A stretch of 64,000 nucleotides of DNA from Cryobacterium flavum (GTDB taxonomy: Bacteria; Actinomycetota; Actinomycetes; Actinomycetales; Microbacteriaceae), in contig NZ_FNIB01000003.1 of the NCBI RefSeq assembly GCF_900103805.1, forward strand, positions 350,284 to 414,283. The letters run 5' to 3'. This document shows positions 20,465 through 28,562 of this stretch, piece by piece. How positions within the stretch are numbered: position 1 is the stretch's first letter; the number at the start of each line of letters is the position of its first letter. The position numbers and the translations under genes were made by a program. Below the pieces are notes generated by a model. It made no database searches. It was not told where the DNA came from and saw nothing but the letters and a program-made list of their open reading frames with translations.

Positions 20465-21506
20465 ATTGCGTTTCACCGTCGATGGCGTCGCCATGGTGCG
20501 CCTGCTCGGCCCTGAAGACCGCTTCCTGAGCACCATCGAGGCCGAGTACCCCAACGTTGACGTGCACGTGCGCGGCAACGACGTCACCCTGGGCGGCTCA
20601 GCCGATGATGTGGAAGCCGTGCGCCGCCTGATCGAGGAACTGCAACGTGCCCTTCGCGCCGGCCACGACCTCGGCGAAACCGAGGTCGCCACCTCGGCAC
20701 GGATGCTTGCCGCCGACAGCTCCGTGAGCCCCTCCGCCCAGCTCGGTGCCCCCATCCTCACGGCGCGCAACAAGAGCATTCGGGCTAAATCGATCGGCCA
20801 GAAGGATTACGTCGACGCCATCGACGAGAACACCATCGTGTTCGGTATCGGCCCGGCCGGAACCGGCAAGACCTACCTCGCCATGGCGAAGGCGGTGCGC
20901 GCCCTGCAAAATAAGGAGGTCGAGCGCATCATTTTGACCCGGCCCGCCGTCGAGGCCGGCGAACGGCTCGGTTTTCTGCCCGGCACCCTGACCGACAAAA
21001 TCGACCCCTACCTGCGGCCGCTCTACGACGCGCTCGGTGAGATGCTCGACCCCGAACTCATCCCGAAGCTGCTCGCCGCCGGAACCATCGAGGTCGCACC
21101 GCTCGCCTACATGCGCGGGCGTACCCTCAACGCAAGCTTCGTCGTGCTCGACGAAGCCCAGAACACAACGCCGGAGCAGATGAAGATGTTCCTGACCCGG
21201 CTCGGCTTCGGTTCGAAGATGGTCATCACCGGCGACGTCACCCAGATCGACCTGCCGGCCGGCACGAGCGGTCTCAAACTGGTCACCCGCGTTCTCGACG
21301 GGATCGACGACATCCACTTCGCCTATTTGAGCAGCGCCGACGTGGTGCGTCACTCGCTCGTCGGCCGCATTGTCGACGCCTACACCGAGTACGACGAGAA
21401 AAAGCAGGCCCTCCGCCAGGAGAGCGCCGAAGCGCGTGAATTTGTTAATCGCGGTCCCCAGCGCGCCAGCGCCGCCGGTCGCAACCCGAAACGGAGTTCC
21501 AGTTGA
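20451..21506 (+). CDS. PhoH-like ATPase (YbeZ type)
   Basis: P-loop ATPase of the PhoH/YbeZ family associated with ribosome and RNA metabolism; in other bacteria it works with YbeY. Walker A is [16 protein letters not shown], Walker B is [21 protein letters not shown], and the GDVTQIDLP motif is typical. An N-terminal KH-like segment precedes it ([31 protein letters not shown]). It starts with TTG inside the HIT gene. The TGA stop overlaps the TTG start of ybeY, which supports the functional pairing. Confidence 0.94.
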   Translation: MAHSELRFTVDGVAMVRLLGPEDRFLSTIEAEYPNVDVHVRGNDVTLGGSADDVEAVRRLIEELQRALRAGHDLGETEVATSARMLAADSSVSPSAQLGAPILTARNKSIRAKSIGQKDYVDAIDENTIVFGIGPAGTGKTYLAMAKAVRALQNKEVERIILTRPAVEAGERLGFLPGTLTDKIDPYLRPLYDALGEMLDPELIPKLLAAGTIEVAPLAYMRGRTLNASFVVLDEAQNTTPEQMKMFLTRLGFGSKMVITGDVTQIDLPAGTSGLKLVTRVLDGIDDIHFAYLSSADVVRHSLVGRIVDAYTEYDEKKQALRQESAEAREFVNRGPQRASAAGRNPKRSSS

Positions 21507-21967
21507 GCATCGAAATCAACAACGAGTCGGCCATCCCGGTCGATGAGGCGGCCATCCAGCGCCTCGCTGCCTTCGCGCTCGACACCATGCACGTGCACGC
21601 CGACGCCGAACTCGCCATCGTGCTCGTGGATGAGGGCGCGATGGAACAACTGCACGTGCAGTGGATGGACGAGCCCGGCCCCACCGACGTGCTGAGCTTT
21701 CCCATGGACGAACTTCGCCCCGGAACCGAGGAACAGGAGACCCCGCCGGGTCTGCTCGGCGATATCGTGCTCTGCCCGCAGGTCGCCAAGGAACAGGCGG
21801 AAACCGCCGGCCACAGCACCCTCGACGAGCTGCTGTTGCTGACCACCCACGGCGTGCTGCACCTGCTCGGCTTCGACCACGCCGAACCCGACGAAGAAAA
21901 GGAAATGTTCGGCATTCAACGCGACATTCTCATCGGCTTCGCCATGCAGGAACGACAACGCCACTGA
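21503..21967 (+). CDS. ybeY: Endoribonuclease YbeY
   Basis: Metal-dependent endoribonuclease in 16S rRNA 3' maturation and ribosome quality control. The zinc-binding motif is seen as [11 protein letters not shown], with the preceding [11 protein letters not shown] segment also diagnostic. 154 residues. The start is TTG, overlapping the phoH stop by four bases, and its own stop shares one base with the ATG of the next gene, so the three are tightly coupled. Confidence 0.95.
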   Translation: MSIEINNESAIPVDEAAIQRLAAFALDTMHVHADAELAIVLVDEGAMEQLHVQWMDEPGPTDVLSFPMDELRPGTEEQETPPGLLGDIVLCPQVAKEQAETAGHSTLDELLLLTTHGVLHLLGFDHAEPDEEKEMFGIQRDILIGFAMQERQRH

Positions 21968-23313
21968 TGCTCCACGTGTGGTTTATTTATGCGGCGGTCA
22001 TCCTGGTGGTGTTCGCCGGGCTCATGGCCGCCGTTGATGCCGCGATCACGACCCAGTCCCGGGCCGACATCGCGAGCCTGGTGGCGAATCATCGCGCCAA
22101 ACGGTCGCTCCAGGCCATCGCCGACGACACCGGCGCGCACCTGAACGCGATCAACTTCATTCGGATCACCGCCGAGACCACCGCGGCCGTGCTGGTGACG
22201 CTGGTCTTTGCAACCACGATCGATGCCCTCTGGCTGGCACTTCTGCTGTCCGCGCTCATCATGACCTCGGTTTCGTTCGTGTTGGTCGGGGCGAGCCCGC
22301 GCAGCGTGGGCCGCGCGCATCCGGTTAATTTGCTGACCGCGACCGCACTGCTCGTGCACGTCGCCCGCGTGCTGCTCGGACCCGTAGCCAATGCCCTTGT
22401 CGCCCTCGGCAACCGGGTCACACCTGGGCGTACCAAACTGGCCACCTTCACCTCCGAAGACCAGCTGCTCAGCATGGTCGACGAGGCTACCGAGTTGGAC
22501 GTGATCGAGGAAGATGACCGCGAGCTCATCCACTCCATCTTCGAATTCAGCGAGACGGTCGTGCGTGAGGTGATGATTCCGCGTACCGACATGATCACCA
22601 TCGACGCCGACGCCACCATCGACGCGGCCATGGGCCTATTCCTGAGCAGCGGCACTTCGCGGGTGCCCGTGCTGGACGGCGAGGTCGACGACGTTGCCGG
22701 CATCCTGTACCTGCGTGACGTGGCACGGCTGGTGTTCGAGCGGCCGATCAACGCGCTGCAGCTCACCGTGGCCGACCTGGCCAGGCCGGCCGTGTTCGTG
22801 CCCGAGTCGAAGAAGGCCGACGACATGCTGCGACAGATGCAGCTGGAGTCCAACCACCTGGCCATGGTCGTCGACGAGTACGGCGGAATCGCCGGCCTGG
22901 TCACCCTCGAAGACCTGATCGAGGAGCTCGTCGGCGATATCTCCGACGAGTACGACCGTGACGTGGTCGAGGTCGAAGACCTCGGCGACGGCCATTTTCG
23001 GGTGAGCGCCCGACTGCCGGTCGACGAACTGGGTGAGCTGTTCGACCTGGAACTCGACGACGACGACGTCGACTCGGTGGGCGGCCTGCTGGCCAAAGCC
23101 CTCGGGCGATTGCCCGTGGCCGGCTCGGTCGCGTCGGTCAGTGGACTCAATCTCACCGCTGAACGCACCGAAGGCCGGCGCAGACGCATCAGCACCGTGC
23201 TGGTGGAACGCGATGAAGCTTTGATTGATGCGCAGACCGCATTCCTCACGGTACCGACTGCTAACACCAGCAGCACAAGCACAGCGTCTGATGATGAAGG
23301 AGAAAGGTCATGA
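21967..23313 (+). CDS. CNNM/CBS-domain membrane protein (hemolysin C / CorC family)
   Basis: 448-residue membrane protein. An N-terminal CNNM transmembrane domain has about four hydrophobic segments, beginning LHVWFIYAAVILVVFAGLMAA. Two CBS domains follow (VREVMIPRTDMITIDADATI ... VPVLDGEVDDVAGILYLRD and the VDEYGGIAGLVTLEDLIEELVGDI region), then a C-terminal CorC/HlyC domain (GDGHFRVSARLPVDELGELFD). The family is linked to magnesium and cobalt efflux; 'hemolysin' is an old label. The start at 21967 shares an A with the ybeY stop, and its end overlaps era by four bases. Confidence 0.92.
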   Translation: MLHVWFIYAAVILVVFAGLMAAVDAAITTQSRADIASLVANHRAKRSLQAIADDTGAHLNAINFIRITAETTAAVLVTLVFATTIDALWLALLLSALIMTSVSFVLVGASPRSVGRAHPVNLLTATALLVHVARVLLGPVANALVALGNRVTPGRTKLATFTSEDQLLSMVDEATELDVIEEDDRELIHSIFEFSETVVREVMIPRTDMITIDADATIDAAMGLFLSSGTSRVPVLDGEVDDVAGILYLRDVARLVFERPINALQLTVADLARPAVFVPESKKADDMLRQMQLESNHLAMVVDEYGGIAGLVTLEDLIEELVGDISDEYDRDVVEVEDLGDGHFRVSARLPVDELGELFDLELDDDDVDSVGGLLAKALGRLPVAGSVASVSGLNLTAERTEGRRRRISTVLVERDEALIDAQTAFLTVPTANTSSTSTASDDEGERS

Positions 23314-24227
23314 CCGAAGCTACACCGGCACACCCTGCCGATTACCGAGCGGGATTCGTCTCGTTTGTGGGACGCCCCAACGTGGGTAAGTCCACCCTGA
23401 CGAACGCGCTGGTGGGGGAGAAGGTCGCGATCACGTCGTCGAAGCCGCAGACCACCCGCCGGGCCATCCGCGGCATCGTGCACCAGAAGAACGGCCAGCT
23501 TATTCTGGTGGATACCCCCGGCATCCACCGCCCGCGCACCCTGCTCGGTGAGCGCCTCAACAGCCTCGTCACCGCCACCCTGGCCGGCGTCGACGTGATC
23601 GGCCTGTGCATCCCGGCCAACGAGCCGATCGGCCCGGGCGATAAGTTCATCAATGAACAACTGGATGCCTTCCCGCGGGCCAAAAAGGTCGCCATCGTCA
23701 CAAAGATTGATGCGTCCTCCAAGACCAACGTCGCCAATCAGCTGCTCGCTGTTTCACAGTTGCGGGACTGGGAGGCGATCGTGCCGATCTCCTCGACCAG
23801 CCGGATCCAGCTGGATACCCTCGCCACCGAGCTGCTGCGTCTGCTGCCACACGCGGATGCCCCCCTCTACCCGGCCGACACTGTCACCGACGAGACCCTC
23901 GAGTCCCGCATCTCTGAATTCATCCGCGAGGCCGCCCTCGAGGGCGTCACCGACGAGCTGCCGCACTCTATCGCCGTCACCATCGATGACATCATCGAGC
24001 GCGACGACCAGGAACTGGTCGAGATCTACGCCAACCTGTTCGTCGAGCGCGACAGCCAGAAGGGCATCATCATTGGCAAGTCGGGCAGCCGGCTCAAGGA
24101 TGTCGGTACCCGCGCCCGCAAGCAGATCGAACCGCTCGTCGGCAAGCGTGTGTTTCTCTCGTTGCGGGTGAAGATCGCCAAGGAATGGCAGCGCGACCCG
24201 AAGCAGCTCGGCCGCCTCGGCTTCTAA
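23310..24227 (+). CDS. era: GTPase Era
   Basis: Ras-like GTPase that binds the 3' end of 16S rRNA during 30S assembly. G1 is GRPNVGKSTL, G3 is VDTPGIHRP and G4 is TKID; the C-terminal KH domain has GIIIGKSGSRLKDVGTRARKQIEPLVGKRVFLSLRVKI. 305 residues, full length. It is the last gene of the run begun by hrcA; an inverted repeat lies about 80 bases past its stop. Confidence 0.96.
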   Translation: MTEATPAHPADYRAGFVSFVGRPNVGKSTLTNALVGEKVAITSSKPQTTRRAIRGIVHQKNGQLILVDTPGIHRPRTLLGERLNSLVTATLAGVDVIGLCIPANEPIGPGDKFINEQLDAFPRAKKVAIVTKIDASSKTNVANQLLAVSQLRDWEAIVPISSTSRIQLDTLATELLRLLPHADAPLYPADTVTDETLESRISEFIREAALEGVTDELPHSIAVTIDDIIERDDQELVEIYANLFVERDSQKGIIIGKSGSRLKDVGTRARKQIEPLVGKRVFLSLRVKIAKEWQRDPKQLGRLGF

Positions 24228-24304
24228 CAGCTCTTCGGTAGCCGTCAGTACCGCGCTGGTCGAGGCGCGAGGAACGAGTGATCGAGACCGCACCCACCCG
24301 CGTC

Positions 24305-24346
24305 ATGCCCGGCTGGCAGCGGCACCAGTGGCAGGATGCCGGGCAT
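24305..24346. terminator. Inverted repeat between era and the convergent HNH gene
   Basis: ATGCCCGGC (24305-24313) and GCCGGGCAT (24338-24346) form a perfect 9-bp stem around a 24-base loop that can itself fold (TGGCA repeats). It sits between two convergent genes, so a bidirectional terminator is likely; there is no T tract. Confidence 0.45.
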
Positions 24347-24362
24347 CGGACACCGTGAAAGT

Positions 24363-26249
24363 TCAGTTTCGGTCGTCGTCGTGCGGACGGCCGGGTGTCG
24401 GGTCGTCTCCGTTTCGTTGGGCGAGTTGGGCGAGACCGCCATCCCGTGACGGGTGGCTGTCTGCGGTGTCTGCCCCGGGGGGCGTCGGTAGAAGCTGGTC
24501 GAGCCGGAGGTGTTCGGCCATGAGTGGATTCTTGCTGGGTAGGGCGATCAGCGTTTGTTCGGGGTCGATTTCGATCGGGGGTTGTAGCCAGTACTGGTCG
24601 TTCTGGAGATGGATCGTCCAGTGTCGGTTGTGCAGCAGCATGTGATGGTGTGCACACAGTGAGATGGCGAAATTGATGTTGGAAGGTCCCTGATCAGACC
24701 ACATTTTTATATGGTGAGCTTCTGTCCACGATGGTGGTTGGTCGCAGCCGGGCCAGCGGCATCCGCCGTCGCGCGCGGCGAGGGCTCGGCGTTGTTCACG
24801 GTTGAAGAGACGTTCGTCTCGTCCGACGTTGAGGGGTTGCCCGGACTGACTGAACAGGATTCCGAGGTATCCGGTGTCGCAGAGGTGCCGGTCGATCGTC
24901 TCCGCGGACACCGGAGCGGGGTTGCCTTCGAGGTAGCCGAAGGCTGATGTGGCGCTTCGGCTCCCGGAAGTGCCGCTCTGCGTCGTGCCGCTTTTCGTGG
25001 TTTCAGCCGCGGGGGTCGGGCCAGCCGCAGGGGCCGGGGCAGTGCGGGCCGGGCCAGCTGTCGGGCCGGCTGCCGGGCCGGCTGTCGGTGCCGCCGTTGT
25101 GTCGGCTGCTGGGTCAGCAATGGTGGTGGGGCGGTCGGGTTCGGTGACGATGATCTGCACGACCGGGCGGCGTCCGCCAAACATGGTGTTCGGGTCGGCG
25201 TCGGCGCCGAGTTTGAGCAGTTGGGTGAAGGAATCCGCGGCGATTTGGTCGAGGGTGCGCGGGTCGTCCTTGACGCGCTGTGCCCAGGCGGCGCGTTCGG
25301 GGTCGACGAACCGCACGCCGCCGCGTCGCGGGCTGGTCAGGGCGTCGTAGGTTGCCATCCACATTTCGCCCTGCTCGGGTGCCAACAGGGCGTGCAGGGT
25401 CACCATGCCGTCGGCTCGCCGCCACAACGACCAGGTCGTGTCGTCGCGGGCCTGCTTTTCCCTGGCCTGGATGCCTGCGGCGTCGAGGTCGTCGCGCATA
25501 CGCCGCGCCCGCTTGTAGGCCTGCTCGGTGTGCATGCCTGGTACCTCGACCAGCAACACTCGGAGAGCGGCGGCGAGTTTCTCGGCTGTGATGGCCTGAT
25601 CCAGTGTGCCCAGACCTCGCAGCAGGGCGTCGCCGACGCCGGGCGAGAATGTGCCGGCGGTGACAGCGTGCAGAATCGGTGCCTGCCACGGCACCACCAC
25701 CGGCTCCACCGGATCCACGGTTGCCATGGGTAGTACCGGGCGGGGCGCGGCCACGGGCAGTGGCGGCAAGTCGGGGTGCAGCGTCGCCCACGCCGCCGCG
25801 CGCTCCGCCTCTCGAACGGCGTCCAGCTCGGCGGCGCGCTCGGCGTCCGCGAGGGCGTCGGCGGTCGCCTGCGCGACCCGCTCGACTTCCCGAGCGGCTT
25901 CTTCCGCCCGCCGTTCCGCGGTTTCGGTTTCGTTCATGAGGACGCCGACGGCCAGCAGTCGGCCGGCCTCCATACGGCTGAGTCCGGTGGCGTCTTGCAC
26001 CATCAGCGTCGGGGTGCTAAACCCGTGCCGAGCGGCCAGGCCCGACTGGCCCAACTCCGGGCGGGACCGGTGCGCGATCGTGCCGGCCAGAAGGGCCGCC
26101 GCCGTGTTGCTCAGTCGCAGGAGGTCGGCGATCGGACCGCGAGCGGCGAGTACCTGCGCATCTGTCAGGGTGCTGAACTGAGCGCTGGAACTACCGAGCG
26201 CGGCGACGGCCGCTGCTGCCCGGGCGAGCTCCATCGCCATGATGTTCAT
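24363..26249 (-). CDS. DUF222 domain / HNH endonuclease protein
   Basis: 628 residues. The N-terminal DUF222 region (from about residue 35 to 330) contains helical segments and a charged stretch of Ala/Glu/Arg repeats (about 130-165). A low-complexity linker of Pro-Thr-Ala-Gly repeats (about 385-430) precedes a C-terminal HNH nuclease motif: RDGGCRWPGCDQPP ... AHHIKMWSDQGPSNINFAISLCAHHHMLLHN. Such proteins are abundant in Microbacteriaceae, often in several copies, and behave like mobile or selfish genes, but their role is unknown. It stands alone, convergent with era. Short tandem DNA repeats at about 25010-25110 encode the linker. Confidence 0.88.
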   Translation of the reverse strand: MNIMAMELARAAAAVAALGSSSAQFSTLTDAQVLAARGPIADLLRLSNTAAALLAGTIAHRSRPELGQSGLAARHGFSTPTLMVQDATGLSRMEAGRLLAVGVLMNETETAERRAEEAAREVERVAQATADALADAERAAELDAVREAERAAAWATLHPDLPPLPVAAPRPVLPMATVDPVEPVVVPWQAPILHAVTAGTFSPGVGDALLRGLGTLDQAITAEKLAAALRVLLVEVPGMHTEQAYKRARRMRDDLDAAGIQAREKQARDDTTWSLWRRADGMVTLHALLAPEQGEMWMATYDALTSPRRGGVRFVDPERAAWAQRVKDDPRTLDQIAADSFTQLLKLGADADPNTMFGGRRPVVQIIVTEPDRPTTIADPAADTTAAPTAGPAAGPTAGPARTAPAPAAGPTPAAETTKSGTTQSGTSGSRSATSAFGYLEGNPAPVSAETIDRHLCDTGYLGILFSQSGQPLNVGRDERLFNREQRRALAARDGGCRWPGCDQPPSWTEAHHIKMWSDQGPSNINFAISLCAHHHMLLHNRHWTIHLQNDQYWLQPPIEIDPEQTLIALPSKNPLMAEHLRLDQLLPTPPGADTADSHPSRDGGLAQLAQRNGDDPTPGRPHDDDRN

Positions 26250-26431
26250 GATTCAACTCAACACCCGACCACCGACATTCCCGAGGAAAAATCACGCCTA
26301 TATGCCCGAAATCGACCGAATCCGGCAAAGAATACCCAAAGAAATGTTTTGAGAGCCGGCACGTCCCCGGCGAGGGCCGTAATGGAAGCTCCCGCACCGG
26401 CCTGCTGCATGAAAGTAGGCACCCGAGATCG

Positions 26432-26510
26432 CTATTGCACGGTCGTCCGTGACACGTTGAGACGGCGGGCGACGTCCGGGTTGCAGTAGCCTGCGAGGGC
26501 GGGCACGATC
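26432..26510 (-). pseudogene. Possible remnant of a helix-turn-helix gene
   Basis: On the minus strand 25 codons read IVPALAGYCNPDVARRLNVS then RTTVQ and stop. NPDVARRLNVSRTTVQ resembles the recognition part of LuxR-type or transposase HTHs, which usually continue after TVQ. The codons before it do not resemble a known protein. It may be the tail of a degraded regulator or chance similarity. The rest of 26250-26530 shows no gene and probably holds the promoter of the HNH gene. Confidence 0.25.
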
Positions 26511-26530
26511 GATCTGGGGGGATAAACGTG

Positions 26531-26824
26531 ATGGCACGGAAGCTTTTCGGCGATATGTCGCCCGTCACGTATCGAAGCCCATTGCGCAAGTTGCTCATGC
26601 TGCGTCAGCTGAGAAATCTGCTGCGCGCCGCCACGGCGATGATCCTGGTCGAGGCTATTGCAACAGCGGTGGCCGCCACGTTGGCGAGCGCTGTCGTCGG
26701 GCGAACCGTCGCGCAGAGCGGAGGCACGGACCCGGCCGTAGTCGTTTTGATGTTGACCGTCATGGGCGCGGCTTCGGTGGTCTGGCTTGCTCGCCGCGCT
26801 GTGGCGACCGACGCAGCACCCTGA
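26531..26824 (+). CDS. Small hypothetical membrane protein
   Basis: 97 residues from the ATG at 26531; a GTG directly before it is an alternative start. GGGGGG at 26515-26520 could serve as ribosome binding site. A basic N terminus (RSPLRKLLMLRQLRN) is followed by two hydrophobic segments (LLRAATAMILVEAIATAVAATLA; AVVVLMLTVMGAASVVWLA). I do not recognise a family. It is isolated between the HNH gene and a broken acetyltransferase in an accessory stretch. Confidence 0.55.
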   Translation: MARKLFGDMSPVTYRSPLRKLLMLRQLRNLLRAATAMILVEAIATAVAATLASAVVGRTVAQSGGTDPAVVVLMLTVMGAASVVWLARRAVATDAAP

Positions 26825-26893
26825 TCGCGACTTCGTCGCAGCCGCGATCCTATCCACGCGTTGCTGACGGCTCCGCCGGCGACCAGGAGCCTC

Positions 26894-27695
26894 TTAGTCG
26901 CTGGTCGTACTTTTCACGCGCCAGGCCGTGCGTTCGACGATGGTGAATCCCAATCTGGCCAGGTTTCGAACGCTCGGTGATCTGGGAGCCGCGGTGGCCG
27001 CAGCCAGCGGACAGCCGAGAGCTCTTGCGACGCGGATTCGGTGCCCGAGGAGGGCGCTTTGGGCTCCAGCGCCTCGTGCTGCAGGGAGTGTGGACGCCCC
27101 GCCGAGCACCGCGACGGCATTCTGCACGGACATGGCCGCAGCGGCGAGGGGCTCGCCGTTACGAAAAGCGATGAATGCTCGAACCATCGGAAGGGCGTGT
27201 TCCGTTCGGATCAGCGATCGCACGTTGTCCGTTGCCGCGTACCCAGCGTCGAGTAGGTCCGCGAAGAGTGCTGCATCCGGGGCGGAAGAGACTTCGCGTA
27301 TCTGCCACTGGTTCCGGTCCGTGCCGTCCGGGCGGATTGCTCCCACACGCAGGACGGCAGTGGGACGCACGGGGGGCGAGCTCGTAACCCTGGTCGAGCA
27401 TCCGGTCGTTGAGCGTCTGCGACGGCGACGTTGCGATAATGGTTATTTGGTGTCGGTTCGCGAATCGGGTCAGAACCTCAGGCAGGTGCTCGACGGAATG
27501 TTCGTTCAGGCCCTCGACAGTGTTGAGAAATCCGTATCGATTGGCCGTTGCGATGCTCGCCCGCAGGCCGCCCAGGCGGAATGATTGGAACGCGCCCGGT
27601 AACCCTCCGGCCGCCGCCGCATCCAGGGCTAACGACTTACGCTCGAAAACAGCCAGCTCAGCGTCGTGAACAGGGTCCTCGACGGTATCCGGCAT
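26894..27695 (-). pseudogene. GNAT-family acetyltransferase interrupted by a frameshift
   Basis: Two overlapping reading frames make one GNAT protein of about 267 residues. The first runs from the ATG at 27695 (MPDTVEDPVHDAELAVFERK...) to GYELAP; the second continues at about 27370 with VRPTAVLRVGAIRPDG and carries the acetyl-CoA-binding region (LPAARGAGAQSALLGHRIRVAR) and the C-terminal NLARLGFTIVERTAWRV. The switch falls in a run of six G at 27371-27376 on the plus strand; with five the frame would be whole. It may be a pseudogene, a phase-variable gene or a sequencing error. Confidence 0.75.
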
Positions 27696-27797
27696 CTCTG
27701 AAGCCTAGGGGCTGTGCATGCGCACGCTGTCCCGGCGGTGAATTTCGGTCGCGGAGTATGCCCGTGCTCGTGTCGCTCGCAAGAATGTGTGTATATT

Positions 27798-27838
27798 GTT
27801 TATCGATAGATTCACACCGATAAACGATAGGATTCACA
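27798..27838 (+). promoter_or_regulatory. Repeat-type operator before the DUF2975-XRE operon
   Basis: An inverted repeat GTTTATCG (27798-27805) / CGATAAAC (27818-27825) overlaps a direct repeat CGATAGATTCACA (27804-27816) / CGATAGGATTCACA (27825-27838) that ends on the A of the ATG. AT-rich DNA in a GC-rich genome directly before a gene pair that encodes an XRE regulator suggests an autoregulatory operator and promoter. The binding protein is an inference. Confidence 0.55.
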
Positions 27839-28314
27839 TGCATCGCTCGGCGATCGTCACCCTGAAAACACTCATCTTCGTGCTGATCACACTGCTTCTG
27901 GCGTGCCAGGTCTTTGTGATCCCAGCGGTCGCGCAGCAGATGGTCGAAAAATCTCCCCCACTCGACTATCTCCAGGTGCCCGGGATCATGGTCACGGTGG
28001 GGTTCGTGCTCTGCGTGCAGGTCGCGCTCGTCTGCGTGTGGCGGCTGCTATCGCTGGTGCGGGCATCCATCATTTTCAGGGAAAACGCGTTCAGGTATGT
28101 CAATATCATCCTCGGCCTGGTCGCGCTGGCGACCCTCCTCATCCTCGGGTCTTTCATCACCCTGGCGGTCGCCGGTGTTGCCTCGCCCTCGGTCATCATG
28201 CTGTGCTCGCTCGGAATCGTCGTCGGCTCGGGACTGGCCTTGATGATCGTGGTCATGCGCGGGCTCCTCCATCAGGCTTCCCAACTCGAACGCGACCTGG
28301 CGGAAGTGGTCTGA
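27838..28314 (+). CDS. DUF2975 membrane protein
   Basis: 158-residue protein with four membrane segments, starting MHRSAIVTLKTLIFVLITLLL. The middle FRENAFRYVNIILGLVALA is the DUF2975 hallmark (often written FxxxNxxRxxxIg). The stop shares its last base with the ATG of the XRE regulator. Pairs of a DUF2975 protein and a small XRE repressor are widespread (B. subtilis YoaS/YozG is one, as I recall) but their task is not settled; sensing of the membrane is a guess. I start at the ATG 27838, where the direct repeat ends; the frame is open further back. Confidence 0.82.
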   Translation: MHRSAIVTLKTLIFVLITLLLACQVFVIPAVAQQMVEKSPPLDYLQVPGIMVTVGFVLCVQVALVCVWRLLSLVRASIIFRENAFRYVNIILGLVALATLLILGSFITLAVAGVASPSVIMLCSLGIVVGSGLALMIVVMRGLLHQASQLERDLAEVV

Positions 28315-28562
28315 TGCCCATCGTGATCAACCTCGACGTCGAACTGGCTAAGAAGAAGATATCGGTCGCCGACTTCGCCGCAGCGATCGACATCACACCG
28401 GCGAATGTTTCCGTGCTCAAGAACGGCCGGGCGAAGGCCGTGCGCTTCTCCACCCTCGACGCCATTTGCCGTGTGCTCGACTGCCAACCTGGCGACATCT
28501 TCATGTGGGTGCCTGAAGATGACGGCGCCGCAGAAGCAAATTCAGCGGTGGCGGGGTCATGA
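28314..28562 (+). CDS. Small XRE-family transcriptional regulator
   Basis: 82-residue Cro/CI-type helix-turn-helix protein: MPIVINLDVELAKKKISVAD, the HTH in FAAAIDITPANVSVLKNGRAKAVRFSTLDAICRVLDCQPGDIF. It is the usual partner of DUF2975 proteins. The gene overlaps both neighbours (1 base with DUF2975, 4 bases with the large membrane protein), so all three are one translation-coupled unit. It probably represses its own operon through the repeats at 27798-27838. Confidence 0.88.
   Translation: MPIVINLDVELAKKKISVADFAAAIDITPANVSVLKNGRAKAVRFSTLDAICRVLDCQPGDIFMWVPEDDGAAEANSAVAGS

Noticed and set aside
25000..25110. Tandem repeats taken for a CRISPR-like array
   Set aside because: The repeats are short, degenerate, in frame and encode a Pro-Thr-Ala-Gly linker of the DUF222 protein; no spacers.
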